A stretch of DNA of 64,000 bases from Nitrososphaerota archaeon (GCA_016200045.1 JACQFN010000008.1:111216-175215), one strand, 5' to 3'. Positions 1 to 8,002 are shown, counted from the stretch's first letter. The notes: generated from the sequence alone by a model not told the origin. Program-made: numbers and translations.

Positions 1-439
1 CGAAAATCTGCAGGAGGATTATCTTGTCCGGTGAATCGAGGCTGACCTTCCTGTCGACGACGTCGGCGATCGCGTCGATGAGTTCCTTGTCGCTGTAGGG
101 GGAGTCTCGCGCTTCGATGGTGATCCGGAAGGTCTCGGTGGACGAAATTGACGGAGCGAGGTCTTTGACCGCCTTGGAGATCTGGTCTAACTTGGTATCG
201 ACCACTCCGTCTACGGGAATCACGCGCATGATGAACCGGACCTTAAAGGGCTCGGCCCTGATGAAGTCAGAAAGGAAAGCAACTAGCGCCTTCGGGTTCT
301 CGGCCTCCACCTCCAGGATGCCGTCGTACGCTGACCTTTCCACAGAGAACTTTCTGACCCCCGAAAGCAGGGCAATCTCCTTGAACTCTGCGGATGCTCG
401 TGCCTCTAGCCCTTTTGCAGAGGTCACAACCAGGTTCAC
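1..439 (-). CDS. THUMP-domain protein, Tan1-like (partial)
   Basis: The reading frame starts at GTG 439 and runs off the left edge, so only about 146 N-terminal residues are visible. They read as an archaeal THUMP-domain protein: it opens NLVVTSAKGLE, and further on carries a PFKVRFIMRVIPV-type strand followed by a D-K-L-D-Q-I helix. THUMP domains bind the acceptor end of tRNA; stand-alone archaeal versions resemble Tan1, the partner of the tRNA N4-acetylcytidine enzyme. The start lies 4 nt beyond the stop of the Sua5 gene on the same strand, so the two probably share a transcript, and both would act in tRNA modification. The missing C-terminus could hold another domain, for example a methyltransferase. 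Confidence 0.75.
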   Translation of the reverse strand, partial: MNLVVTSAKGLEARASAEFKEIALLSGVRKFSVERSAYDGILEVEAENPKALVAFLSDFIRAEPFKVRFIMRVIPVDGVVDTKLDQISKAVKDLAPSISSTETFRITIEARDSPYSDKELIDAIADVVDRKVSLDSPDKIILLQIF

Positions 440-443
440 TTTC

Positions 444-1049
444 TCAGTCCTTCACCCCGACCTTCCCCCGCCTTAAAACGATGATTTTCTCACCGACGAC
501 CTTGACGACGGTCGAGGGGGGGCCGTCGAGCCTTCCCCCGTCGAGTATCAGGTCCACCAAGTCTCCCATCCTTCGGAGGGCGGAGAGGGCGGTCCTGCAG
601 GGAGGTTCTCCGGAGACGTTGGCACTTGTCCCGGTGAGCAGGCCTCCGCAGCTCCTTATCAGCGCTCGGCACATCCTTGAATCTGGGACCCTGACCCCGA
701 CGCTTTCCGTGCCCTGGTGGATTCCCTCCGCCAGTTCAGCCTTCATCGGTGCGACGATCGTTAGGGGGCCGGGCCAGTGTCGGTGTGCGAGCAGGCGTGC
801 GGTCTTGCCAAGCGTGACCAGGGCCTCTGCCGAATCGAAGCCGTCGCACAGAACGGGAATAGGGCTTCCCCCGCTTCTTCTCTTTGCCGACAGGAGCCTC
901 TCCGTGGCCCGGCCGTCTCGCGGGTCGCAGCCAAGTCCATAGAGCGTGTCCGTCGGAAAGACGATCAACCCGCCATGCTTCACGATCCTCGAGGCAATCG
1001 TGATGCCTCGATCGTCGAATTTCATCACCTTGGTACCCAACGCTTTCAC
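444..1049 (-). CDS. Threonylcarbamoyl-AMP synthase, Sua5/YrdC family
   Basis: A 201-residue YrdC-domain protein that makes threonylcarbamoyl-AMP from threonine, bicarbonate and ATP, the first step of t6A37 formation on ANN-decoding tRNAs. Visible signatures are FPTDTLYGLGCD near residue 32, the K-R basic patch following LLSAK, HRHWPGPLTIV near 90 and LLTGTSANVSG near 137. Its length matches the single-domain YrdC form without the C-terminal Sua5 extension. GTG 1049 gives the annotated start; ATG 1025 in the same frame is the alternative and would remove eight residues. An AT-rich element at 1066-1075 lies just upstream and also faces the divergent small acidic ORF. The THUMP gene follows after 4 nt. 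Confidence 0.9.
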   Translation of the reverse strand: MKALGTKVMKFDDRGITIASRIVKHGGLIVFPTDTLYGLGCDPRDGRATERLLSAKRRSGGSPIPVLCDGFDSAEALVTLGKTARLLAHRHWPGPLTIVAPMKAELAEGIHQGTESVGVRVPDSRMCRALIRSCGGLLTGTSANVSGEPPCRTALSALRRMGDLVDLILDGGRLDGPPSTVVKVVGEKIIVLRRGKVGVKD

Positions 1050-1065
1050 TTCGCTTCACCGAGAG

Positions 1066-1075
1066 CTTTAATAGG
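1066..1075. promoter_or_regulatory. Shared TATA-like element between Sua5 and a micro-ORF
   Basis: CTTTAATAGG read forward, CCTATTAAAG read backward. It is centred about 21 nt from the Sua5 GTG at 1049 and about 33 nt from the ATG at 1103. It is the only AT-rich block in the 53-nt divergent gap, so it may serve both directions. Confidence 0.4.
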
Positions 1076-1102
1076 ATAATTGGAATCGCGCTGCCCGTTC
1101 AA

Positions 1103-1195
1103 ATGTCTGAAGAGGACCAAGAACTCGACGAGGACTTGGACGAAGACTTGGACGAAGACGGTTGGGAAGAGGACTCGGACGAGGACGGGTTCTAG
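1103..1195 (+). CDS. Hyperacidic 30-residue micro-protein (putative)
   Basis: An ATG-initiated 30-codon ORF ending in TAG. Asp and Glu make up well over half the residues; the core is a short tandem repeat (LDED LDED LDED) followed by a WEEDSDEDGF tail. There is no Lys or Arg. It sits between the divergent Sua5 and TIM genes, and an AT-rich element is centred 33 nt upstream. TIM has its own TATA element at 1232-1242, so this ORF is not needed as a leader of TIM. I recognise no family. It could be a translated acidic peptide that binds a basic partner, or a chance ORF in a purine-rich stretch. Confidence 0.35.
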   Translation: MSEEDQELDEDLDEDLDEDGWEEDSDEDGF

Positions 1196-1264
1196 CCAAC
1201 TTCTCCCCATTCAGAGCAAGAACTGCGACGACCCTTTTAGAGACCATCGGCCGCCCCGGTCGCG

Positions 1265-1939
1265 GTGGTGGGTCTGGGAGTTCTCATCCTGAACCTGAAG
1301 AATTACGCAAAGGTGCTCGGTGACGGGGCAGTCGAGCTCGCCTTGGAGGCGGAGCGGGTCGCCGGACGGACCAAGGTCGAAATAATCGTCGCACCTCCCA
1401 CTCCCACGCTCGCCCTGGTCGCCTCATGCGTGAAGGTCCCGGTGTTCAGCCAGTCGGTCGGTCCTGCCTGGGGGGAAAAGTCGACCGGAGCGGTCGTCCC
1501 TGAGGCGGTCAAGGCAGCGGGTGCGAGGGGGACCCTGATGAACCACAGCGAGGCGAGGATGACGGCAAGTGAGATCCGGAAGGCGATCCCAGAGGTCCAC
1601 CGGCTCGGGCTGAGGGTGTGCCTGTGCGCCGAGACCACTTCGGAAGTCACGAGGTTCGCTCGCCTCGGGGCAGAGTTCATCGCAATAGAGCCTCCAGAGC
1701 TCATCGGGTCCGGGGTCCCGGTCTCGATGAACAGGCCCGAACTGGTGACGGGGGCCGTTTCTGCGGCTACTCGTGCCGGGTTCAGGGGCCGCATTCTATG
1801 CGGGGCGGGAATATTGTCGGGTAAGGATGTCAGGAGGGCGGTGGAGCTCGGGGCCGACGGGGTCCTTGTGTCCAGCAGCGTGGTGGGGGCCCGTGATTGG
1901 GGGGCGAAGATTCTGGAGCTCGCCGGTCCTCTGAAGTGA
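1265..1939 (+). CDS. tpiA: Triosephosphate isomerase
   Basis: Interconverts glyceraldehyde-3-phosphate and dihydroxyacetone phosphate in the cytosol. At 224 residues it has the compact archaeal TIM length rather than the roughly 250 of bacteria and eukaryotes. The catalytic set is present: Lys in LNLKNY near residue 12, His in LMNHSE, Glu in LCAET and the loop region IEPPELIGSG, then the phosphate-binding end CGAGI and GADGVLVSSSVV. GTG 1265 is chosen because a TATA-like element (CCTTTTAGAG, 1232-1242) is centred 27 nt upstream, which fits a leaderless message. The gene is followed by glutamate dehydrogenase and is close to bisphosphatase and aldolase genes, consistent with a gluconeogenic role. 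Confidence 0.93.
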   Translation: MVGLGVLILNLKNYAKVLGDGAVELALEAERVAGRTKVEIIVAPPTPTLALVASCVKVPVFSQSVGPAWGEKSTGAVVPEAVKAAGARGTLMNHSEARMTASEIRKAIPEVHRLGLRVCLCAETTSEVTRFARLGAEFIAIEPPELIGSGVPVSMNRPELVTGAVSAATRAGFRGRILCGAGILSGKDVRRAVELGADGVLVSSSVVGARDWGAKILELAGPLK

Positions 1940-1954
1940 TTGAGTTCGTCAAGC

Positions 1955-1963
1955 GTATATAGG
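1955..1963 (+). promoter_or_regulatory. TATA box of glutamate dehydrogenase gene
   Basis: GTATATAGG centred 25 nt before the ATG at 1984, in the short gap after tpiA. The spacing predicts a transcript beginning at or next to the start codon. Confidence 0.65.
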
Positions 1964-1983
1964 ATACGAAAAGTGGCGAAGCA

Positions 1984-3264
1984 ATGAATCGGACAGCGGT
2001 GGCAAGACAGTCGAGCCAAGACAAACCCAACCCGTTTGACAGCGCTCTCGAGCAGCTGAGGATAGCAGCTGAGCATCTGAAGCTCGAAGACGGCATCCAC
2101 CAGATACTGATGCACCCGAAAAGGGAGGTCACGGTCTCGCTCCCCGTTAGGCTGGATACGGGCGAGACGCACGTGTTCACCGGGTACAGAGTGCAGTACA
2201 GCGACGCAAGGGGCCCGTCCAAAGGAGGAATAAGGTACCATCCGAACGTCAGCTTGGACGAGGTGAAAGCCCTCGCCGCCTGGATGACTTGGAAGTGCAG
2301 CATAGCTGACATCCCGTTCGGGGGAGCGAAGGGGGGGGTCATCTGCAATCCAAAGAAGATGTCTCAGGGCGAGCTGGAAAGGATGACCCGTAGGTACACC
2401 GCAGCGATCGCGGACTTCATCGGGCCGTACAGAGACATACCCGCACCCGACGTCTACACCAACGCGCAGGTCATGGCCTGGATAGTGGACACTTACAGCA
2501 CCCTGAAGGGGTACATGGTCCCTGAGGTGGTCACAGGAAAGCCTGTCTCCCTGGGCGGGTCGCTCGGAAGGGACAAGGCGACCGGGAGGGGGGCGGCCTT
2601 CTGCACTGTCGAGGCAGCGAAGGTGAAGAAGTTGAGCCTGAAGAACGCGACCTACGCCGTCGAAGGGTTCGGGAACGCCGGGGCAAACTACGCCGAGATA
2701 CTCCAGGGTTACGGGTCGAAGCTGATTGCGGCCAGCGATTCGAAGGGAGGGGTGACCAATAGGAACGGGATGGACGCCATGAAGCTGGTCGCCCACAAAG
2801 AGAGGACCGGGTCTGTTGTAGGGTTCCCTGGGTCCCAACCGGTAACGGACCGAGAGTTGCTGCAGCTGGACGTGGATATTCTGTGCCCGGCGGCCCTCGA
2901 AAATACAATCACGCCCGACATCGCGAAGGGGGTCAGGGCGAAGGTCATTACAGAGTGCGCCAACGGCCCTACCACTCCCGAGGCTGACAAGGTTATCGAT
3001 TCCAACGGCGTGTTCCTCGTCCCTGACATCCTGGCGAACTCCGGAGGGGTCATCGTGTCATACCTGGAGTGGGTCCAGAATCTGGACAGGGTGAGGTGGA
3101 CCGAGGAAGAAGTCAATTCCAAGCTCGAGCACAAGATAAATGGAGCCTTCGCAGATGTTTACCAGACATCACAGAAGCACGGGACGTCGATGAGGACGGC
3201 GGGCCTCATGGTGGGAGTAGGGAGGGTCGCGGACGCGATCAGGACCCTCGGAATTTTCCCTTAG
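1984..3264 (+). CDS. gdhA: Glutamate dehydrogenase (Glu/Leu/Phe/Val family)
   Basis: A 426-residue hexameric-type glutamate dehydrogenase linking 2-oxoglutarate plus ammonia with glutamate. Substrate-domain signatures are GPSKGGIRYHP near 75, KCSIADIPFGGAKGGV near 100 with the catalytic Lys, and PAPDVYTN near 155. The nucleotide-binding half follows with GFGNAG and ends with the usual LANSGGVIVSYLEW helix near 350. The length is normal for archaeal GDH. Cofactor preference cannot be read with confidence. It has its own strong TATA box 25 nt upstream of ATG. In this peptidase-rich genome it could serve either ammonia assimilation or amino-acid catabolism. The long ORF on the opposite strand here is a shadow. 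Confidence 0.95.
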   Translation: MNRTAVARQSSQDKPNPFDSALEQLRIAAEHLKLEDGIHQILMHPKREVTVSLPVRLDTGETHVFTGYRVQYSDARGPSKGGIRYHPNVSLDEVKALAAWMTWKCSIADIPFGGAKGGVICNPKKMSQGELERMTRRYTAAIADFIGPYRDIPAPDVYTNAQVMAWIVDTYSTLKGYMVPEVVTGKPVSLGGSLGRDKATGRGAAFCTVEAAKVKKLSLKNATYAVEGFGNAGANYAEILQGYGSKLIAASDSKGGVTNRNGMDAMKLVAHKERTGSVVGFPGSQPVTDRELLQLDVDILCPAALENTITPDIAKGVRAKVITECANGPTTPEADKVIDSNGVFLVPDILANSGGVIVSYLEWVQNLDRVRWTEEEVNSKLEHKINGAFADVYQTSQKHGTSMRTAGLMVGVGRVADAIRTLGIFP

Positions 3265-3270
3265 ACTCCG

Positions 3271-4167
3271 CTATCCGGTCCCAGAAAACACCGACTCCAG
3301 TTCCCTGACGAGGCCTGCGCTGCCTATGTAGACAGGGGAAGTCGCTGACAAGGAGTCGGGCTCGACGTCGAGTATGCTCCCCCCTCCGCTGGAAGCGTAA
3401 CCTCCGGCCTGCTCGTTGATGAACGCCATCGGAGCCGTCTCGAAGAGGACCCTGAGCTTCCCTCGAGGCTTGACTGTCGTCTCCGGGTACGAGAATATTC
3501 CGCCCCGCGCGAGCACCTGGTTGTAGTCACCCACGAAGGTGCCGCAATAACGGATTCTCATCCCCCTCTCCTCAAGGGAGTCCACGAATCGCCTGACGCG
3601 AGGGGTCCAGTCTTTCTTCGCGCCGCCCACTCCATAGACTTCCGGCTTCTCGGGGAGCTTCAGGTCGATCCCCGTGAGCTCGAAGCCAAGCGTTGGCCCA
3701 TCCTTGACCGCCGCGAACCTGTGTACCCCCTTTCCGTATGTAAGAGTCAGTGTGATCATGTTGCCGTACGTCACGTACACCGCCCCGACCAGGCTCCTCC
3801 CGGAGCACGGAAGCGGCTTGTTGTAGAAGCCGAAGATGCTCCCCAGCGGGTTGTTCGTTTCTACGTTGGAGCTCCCATCCAGCGGGTCCATGGCGACGCC
3901 GATCTTCCCTTTTCCTTTCATCGCGTCGGACATTTCCTCGGACGCGACCTCCCCTGCAGCTCCGGTCGAAAGGATGGCTTCCGCAAACTCGTCGTTGGAG
4001 AACACGTCGATCGCCTTCTGAACCTCCCCCGATGGATTCACCGCCTCGAGGACCCCAGATTTCCTGGGAATGTTCTCCCAGACCGTCAGGCTGGCCGTGG
4101 CTATCGAGGACGTGAGCGCCGCGAGGTCTTCCGGGGCGTTGAGCCGAAGGAACTCATCCAGCTTCAT
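3271..4167 (-). CDS. fbp: Fructose-1,6-bisphosphatase, class I
   Basis: A 298-residue enzyme hydrolysing fructose-1,6-bisphosphate in gluconeogenesis. Diagnostic residues are VASEEMSD, the metal site DPLDGSSNVETNNPLGSIF near 108, the GDYNQVLARGGIFSYPET region near 223, and FINEQAGGYAS with EPDSL near the end. This is the class I FBPase fold; many archaea instead use the unrelated bifunctional class V aldolase/phosphatase. ATG 4167 (MKLDEF) is chosen because a CCTAAAAGAC element is centred 30 nt upstream; the frame stays open far upstream, but that extension is only the antisense of the aldolase gene. It is divergent from the aldolase gene across a 108-nt gap, so the two are probably co-regulated. 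Confidence 0.93.
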   Translation of the reverse strand: MKLDEFLRLNAPEDLAALTSSIATASLTVWENIPRKSGVLEAVNPSGEVQKAIDVFSNDEFAEAILSTGAAGEVASEEMSDAMKGKGKIGVAMDPLDGSSNVETNNPLGSIFGFYNKPLPCSGRSLVGAVYVTYGNMITLTLTYGKGVHRFAAVKDGPTLGFELTGIDLKLPEKPEVYGVGGAKKDWTPRVRRFVDSLEERGMRIRYCGTFVGDYNQVLARGGIFSYPETTVKPRGKLRVLFETAPMAFINEQAGGYASSGGGSILDVEPDSLSATSPVYIGSAGLVRELESVFSGTG

Positions 4168-4191
4168 GAAACGAGAGCCATTGTGGGGTGC

Positions 4192-4257
4192 GTCTTTTAG
4201 GCGTGATGGTGGTTCGATGGGAATCTGGCCCATTTCGCCAAATATCGTTAAATAACG
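4192..4257. promoter_or_regulatory. Divergent promoters of bisphosphatase and aldolase genes
   Basis: Two separate AT elements lie in the divergent gap. CCTAAAAGAC, read on the minus strand at 4192-4201, is about 30 nt from the bisphosphatase ATG. CGTTAAATAACG at 4246-4257 is about 24 nt from the aldolase GTG at 4276 and is nearly palindromic. Confidence 0.55.
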
Positions 4258-4275
4258 TCGTAAGGGATTCGTCTC

Positions 4276-5028
4276 GTGAAACAGGACAGGATGGGGCCTT
4301 TCCTCAAGGAAGGAAAGAGCGTCCTGCTCGCGTACGACCAGGGTCTGGAGCACGGCCCGTCGGTCGACTTTGACGACAGAAACGTCGACCCGAGGTTTGT
4401 CATGGAACTTGCGGCCAAGGGCAAGTTCAACGGGGTGGTCTTCCAGAAGGGGGTCGCGGAGAGGTTCTACGACGGAAGGTTGCCCCTCATTGTCAAGCTG
4501 AACGGGAAGACGAGCCTTCCGAAGGGAGAGCCTGTCTCGAGACAGGTCTGTTCGGTCGACCACGCGATCTCGATTGGCGCAAAAGGTGTTGGATACACCA
4601 TCTACCTGGGAAGCGGCTTCGAGTCGGAGATGTTCTCTGAATTCGGCAGGATCCAGGAACAGGCCCATCAGAGGGGGATCGCCGCGATTGCTTGGATATA
4701 CCCGCGCGGGGGAGCGGTGGCGAACGACTCCACGAAGGAAGTCGTCGCATATGCCGCTAGGGCAGGTCTCGAGCTCGGGGCAGACGCTGTGAAGATCAAG
4801 TACACGGGGGACCCCGACTCGTTTTCGTGGGCGGTACGGTCGGCGGCCGGGATGAAGGTATTCATGTCCGGGGGCCCGAAAGCCCCTACTGACGACGCTT
4901 TCCTGGAACAGGTGAGGGGGGTCATGAAGGGTGGGGGGACCGGGGTAGCAGTGGGAAGGAACGTCTGGCAGAACGCCCACCCGGCCGCCATGGCTGAAAA
5001 GGTCAGGGCGGCAGTATTCGGTTCGTAA
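4276..5028 (+). CDS. Fructose-bisphosphate aldolase, DhnA-type class I
   Basis: A 250-residue Schiff-base aldolase of the archaeal DhnA family, joining or splitting the two triose phosphates. Signatures are LLAYDQGLEHGP near 17, VVFQKGVAERFY near 53, the glycine-rich core GYTIYLGSG, the lysine strand DAVKIKYTG near 176, and the phosphate-binding FMSGGPK and GGGTGVAVGRNVWQ segments near 195-235. GTG 4276 matches its TATA-like element. With the divergent class I bisphosphatase and nearby tpiA, it completes triose phosphate to fructose-6-phosphate. DhnA enzymes can also act as 2-amino-3,7-dideoxy-heptulosonate synthases in aromatic biosynthesis, but the neighbours favour the sugar role. Confidence 0.88.
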   Translation: MKQDRMGPFLKEGKSVLLAYDQGLEHGPSVDFDDRNVDPRFVMELAAKGKFNGVVFQKGVAERFYDGRLPLIVKLNGKTSLPKGEPVSRQVCSVDHAISIGAKGVGYTIYLGSGFESEMFSEFGRIQEQAHQRGIAAIAWIYPRGGAVANDSTKEVVAYAARAGLELGADAVKIKYTGDPDSFSWAVRSAAGMKVFMSGGPKAPTDDAFLEQVRGVMKGGGTGVAVGRNVWQNAHPAAMAEKVRAAVFGS

Positions 5029-5095
5029 GACACGCGGACATGACTCATGGCCTTGCCCTGGCTTCGGCCGGTCAGAGTAAAAGGATTGGATTGGA

Positions 5096-5446
5096 CTAGG
5101 ATGAGACCGTCTTGACTACTCTCTGTTCGAAGACGCTGCCGATCGTCTCTCGGTTGAGTATTCTCATGCGATACTCTGAAGCTAGGGCGAGAGCCCCAGG
5201 TGTCGGTTTGCCTTGGGACACGAGGAAAGCGGACACCCCAGTATCGTATTCTTTGATGTAGGTCTTCAGGACCTCTATCTCCTTCACCGAATCATACAGG
5301 TCGAACGCGTAATTGCGAGAGCCGTCGGATGCCAAGAAGCTGAATTTATGCTCGACCCCGGAATGCCCTCTCACCACCGGGGGCTTCACATTGGTCATCC
5401 CAGCCTTACTTGCTCCTACTTCTAAGGCGACTGCCTCAAGGCTCAT
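5096..5446 (-). CDS. Conserved-looking protein, possibly nuclease-like fold
   Basis: A 116-residue protein when started at ATG 5446. That start is chosen because a strong TATA (AGTATAATTATCC on the minus strand, 5469-5482) is centred about 29 nt upstream; the frame is open further to 5527. The C-terminal half reads like the end of an Mrr or PD-(D/E)XK-type domain: GVEHKFSFL, an NYAFDLYDS strand, then DTGVSAFLVSQGKPTPGA and LASEYRMRILN. I see no complete catalytic E-x-K pair, so nuclease activity is not supported. It stands alone at the left border of the sensor-protein island. Function unknown. Confidence 0.5.
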   Translation of the reverse strand: MSLEAVALEVGASKAGMTNVKPPVVRGHSGVEHKFSFLASDGSRNYAFDLYDSVKEIEVLKTYIKEYDTGVSAFLVSQGKPTPGALALASEYRMRILNRETIGSVFEQRVVKTVSS

Positions 5447-5568
5447 GCTAAGTATAGCGGTTCCAATTGGATAATTATACTTTGCTACCATTTTGTTCAC
5501 CCAGCGCTCTAGTTCCGTGCATCTCATCAGGTCAGGCCGGGAATCGCGGCGGCAGAGGAAGCCGCCGG

Positions 5569-7506
5569 TCAGGCTCCGGCCAGTCCGAGTCTTCTCAGTA
5601 GGTCGAGGTAGCGGGGGTCAGTTCTGAAGCCGTCCAGCGACTCGTTGCTCTTGAGGTAGAAGAGGTCGAATTCTTTCTGCTCGTAGGACCGTTCCAGCCA
5701 TTCGAACCCCCTCTCCGCCTGCCCGAGGAAGAAGTAGAGGTCGGCGACGAACCTGACCGCGTTGTAGGTCTTTCCCACATGAGCCTCGAGCTCCGGCAAC
5801 AGCTTTTCGACCGTCCTCTTGTCTTCTCCCAGGTATGCCACAATTGCGTCTGCGGTGACCTGCGCAAACGGAAACGACGCCTTCGCAAGCTCGGCCCCCC
5901 GGTCGACCTCTCGCCTTGCCTCGTCCAGCATGTTGAGCCTCCCGTAGAACCAGGCGAGCTCGAAGTGCATCCCCGCGTTCCCCGGACTGAGTTCGACCCC
6001 CCTCTTGGCGAAACCCAGACCGGCTGCGTAGTCCCTCTTGGCCTCGTACAGGAAAGTGTGGACGAGGCTCGCGATCTGGGAGAACGGGTCAAGCTCCACA
6101 GCCTTCTCGATATGCTGCCGAGCCTCGTCCCACCTTAGCTCCGCGATGAGCAGCTGGGCGTACCACTGGTGCGCGCTGGTGTAGCTCGGCTTCAGTTCGG
6201 TCGCCTTCCGGAATTCCGTCTCGGCCATCCTCAGGTCGTGGTCGCTGAAGGCCTCCAACCCGCGGGAGGCGTGAGCCTCCGCAAGTTGCGGGTCTAGTTC
6301 CAGGGCCTTCGCTACCATCTCCTTGGCCTTCTCGTTGTTTCCTGGTGGATCCACCCCCCAGTTGTTGATCAAGACGCGATAGCAGTCGGCCAACCCGACG
6401 TACCCGAGGGCGAAGTTCGGGTCCTCCTTGACTGCGCTCTTGAAGTAGTCGATGGCAGTCGTTACGTCCTCGAGCGCCCGTTTGTTCCAGTGGTACCTCC
6501 CCTTCAGATATAGGGTGTAGGCCTCGCTGCTGTTGGTGGGGCGGCTCTCCAGCTTGACGCTGGTGTGGGGAAGGATCTTCACCTTGAGGGCTTCCGCGAC
6601 CAGCTTGGCGATATCGCTCTGGATCTCGAGGACGTCCTCGAGTCCCCTGTCGTAGCTTTCTGCCCACATGTGCCTGTCGCGTATGGCGTCGATCATCTGA
6701 ACGGTGACGCGGACCTTGTTTCCGGCCTTCCGGACGCTCCCCTCGAGAACGGTCCCGACTCCCAGCTCTCTTGAGATTTCCCGGACTGGCTTTTGGCCCT
6801 TCTTGTACCCCATGACTGAAGTGCGCGAGATCACGCCAATCTCTTCGATCTTGGAGATCGTCGAAATGAGCTCCTCGGTCATCCCGTCGGCCAGGTAATC
6901 GTCGCCGGGGTCTGGGCCCATGTTCGCGAACGGAAGGACAGCAAGTGTCCTGGTCGCCCTCGGCCTGAGTTCCGGTCCCCGGCTACGCTCTGTCAGAAGG
7001 TCGAGCCGGTACACTTCGATGGGGATTGACACGTTCTTGAGGTCTGGAGCCTCGAGGCGAGAGAAGGCGAACGGAACTTTGTTCCTGACCTGGTCGTACA
7101 CCTGCTGGGAGATACAGGTCCCTCCGTCTTCCGCCAAAGGCTCTATGCGTGACGCGATGTTGACGGCGTCGCCGTACACGTCTCCGGCCTCGCTGACCAC
7201 GTCCCCGACGTGAATGCCAATTCTGACGTTGAGCGCCTTCTTCTTGCCGGCGTTGAGCTTGCGAAGCTCTCCCTCGATTTCGGCAGCGCACTCGGTCGCG
7301 GCCAGGGCGCTCGCGAATTCAACGAGGAAAGAGTCCCCCATCGTCTTTACTTCCCTACCCGCATGTTTCGAGAAGATTGGCCGGACGAGCGTCCTGTGCT
7401 CTCTCAGCAGCTCCAGGGCGCCCGACTCGTCCTCCTGAGCCATGGCGGTATAGCCGACGATGTCAGTAAACATTATCGCGGCGAGTCTCCGGTCGCCTTC
7501 AGGCAT
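5569..7506 (-). CDS. Class III adenylate cyclase with TolB_N-like and TPR domains
   Basis: A 645-residue soluble signalling protein. Residues 5-175 are a class III cyclase domain with both metal aspartates (IMFTDIVGY near 15 and KTMGDSF near 59), the adenine-selecting Lys of VKTMGD and Asp of YGDAVNIASR, and the transition-state Asn and Arg of the same motif, so it should make cAMP. Residues 185-310 are a TolB_N/FlgO-like module (LAVLPFANM, YLADGMTEELIS, VISRTSVMGYK, VLEGSVRKAGNKVRV, HMWAESYDR). The rest is about nine TPR-like repeats ending in a WLERSYE...RTDPRYLDLLRRLGL tail. ATG 7506 is preferred because the TATA element (7536-7546) would place the transcript start near 7517. There is no membrane segment. 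Two paralogues lie at 10279 and 14768. Confidence 0.88.
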   Translation of the reverse strand: MPEGDRRLAAIMFTDIVGYTAMAQEDESGALELLREHRTLVRPIFSKHAGREVKTMGDSFLVEFASALAATECAAEIEGELRKLNAGKKKALNVRIGIHVGDVVSEAGDVYGDAVNIASRIEPLAEDGGTCISQQVYDQVRNKVPFAFSRLEAPDLKNVSIPIEVYRLDLLTERSRGPELRPRATRTLAVLPFANMGPDPGDDYLADGMTEELISTISKIEEIGVISRTSVMGYKKGQKPVREISRELGVGTVLEGSVRKAGNKVRVTVQMIDAIRDRHMWAESYDRGLEDVLEIQSDIAKLVAEALKVKILPHTSVKLESRPTNSSEAYTLYLKGRYHWNKRALEDVTTAIDYFKSAVKEDPNFALGYVGLADCYRVLINNWGVDPPGNNEKAKEMVAKALELDPQLAEAHASRGLEAFSDHDLRMAETEFRKATELKPSYTSAHQWYAQLLIAELRWDEARQHIEKAVELDPFSQIASLVHTFLYEAKRDYAAGLGFAKRGVELSPGNAGMHFELAWFYGRLNMLDEARREVDRGAELAKASFPFAQVTADAIVAYLGEDKRTVEKLLPELEAHVGKTYNAVRFVADLYFFLGQAERGFEWLERSYEQKEFDLFYLKSNESLDGFRTDPRYLDLLRRLGLAGA

Positions 7507-7609
7507 TTTAGGGCGGTCGCTCTCGGAGAGATTCACGTGTTAAAACGGGTTGCGATGGCGGCACAAGAGCCCGGTTCACACGTCGACTCAATTCGAACGA
7601 GGGGTCGGG

Positions 7610-8002
7610 TCAGGTCCCTATAACAATCGCAGTGCCGGCGAGGTCGGGGACTGGAATGTCGCCGCACACCGTCATCCCCTTGACCGTCACGTTCTGTGCA
7701 TCCACCCAATTGCCGCCCTTCCAGTACCTCATCTTCCTGCCCTGCTTGGGGGAATCGGGTGTGATACAGGCCCACGCAATGCCGTCGTCGATTCCGACAA
7801 TCTTGATGTCGAAATACCCTATCGCATCAGGGCCCATGGGATGGGTCCCCGCTGGGTTGGCGGCGCCGAAGACCTGTGTCGTAACCGTAATCATCTTTCC
7901 ATTCTGGTAGGAGTTCCTTACCTTCCCTGAAATCCTAGTTGTTCGGTGGTCAAACGACGCGCCACCTCCCGCGACTTGTGCAGTCGAGGTCTCGGAAGCC
8001 AA
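7610..8002 (-). CDS. Small protein sharing a C-terminal domain with the surface protein at 8852
   Basis: A 130-residue protein of unknown function. TTG 8002 is the only usable start in this frame and lies 28 nt after a TTAACTAAAG element, so a leaderless message fits. There is no signal peptide or membrane segment with this start. The last 70 residues align by eye with the end of the large surface protein upstream on the same strand: YFDIKIVGIDDG / FYDLMINGISTG, then AWACITP / ARVCISS, MRYWKGGNWV / MQYWNGTIWV, and CGDIPVPDLAGT / CGDVPVSALTGT. The pattern is loosely like bacterial cell-surface sorting modules that carry a YxxxxxW motif, but I cannot name the family. It sits between a cyclase and a methyltransferase gene. 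Confidence 0.55.
   Translation of the reverse strand: MASETSTAQVAGGGASFDHRTTRISGKVRNSYQNGKMITVTTQVFGAANPAGTHPMGPDAIGYFDIKIVGIDDGIAWACITPDSPKQGRKMRYWKGGNWVDAQNVTVKGMTVCGDIPVPDLAGTAIVIGT

Noticed and set aside
1103..1195. Idea that TldD/TldE process the acidic micro-peptide as a bacteriocin-like precursor
   Set aside because: The genes are 31 kb apart with no maturation or export genes near the micro-ORF; TldD/TldE here fit general peptide breakdown.
1080..1292. 70-codon plus-strand ORF rich in Lys, Arg and Thr
   Set aside because: It is another frame of the acidic repeat DNA and overlaps the tpiA start; the acidic frame has the better promoter position.
1303..2838. 511-codon ORF on the minus strand across tpiA and gdhA
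   Set aside because: It is antisense to two genes with clear family motifs and its own translation has no coherent motifs; a GC-rich codon-position artefact.
4168..4980. Upstream extension of the bisphosphatase reading frame to a 569-codon ORF
   Set aside because: The extension is antisense to the aldolase gene and the promoter fixes the start at 4167.
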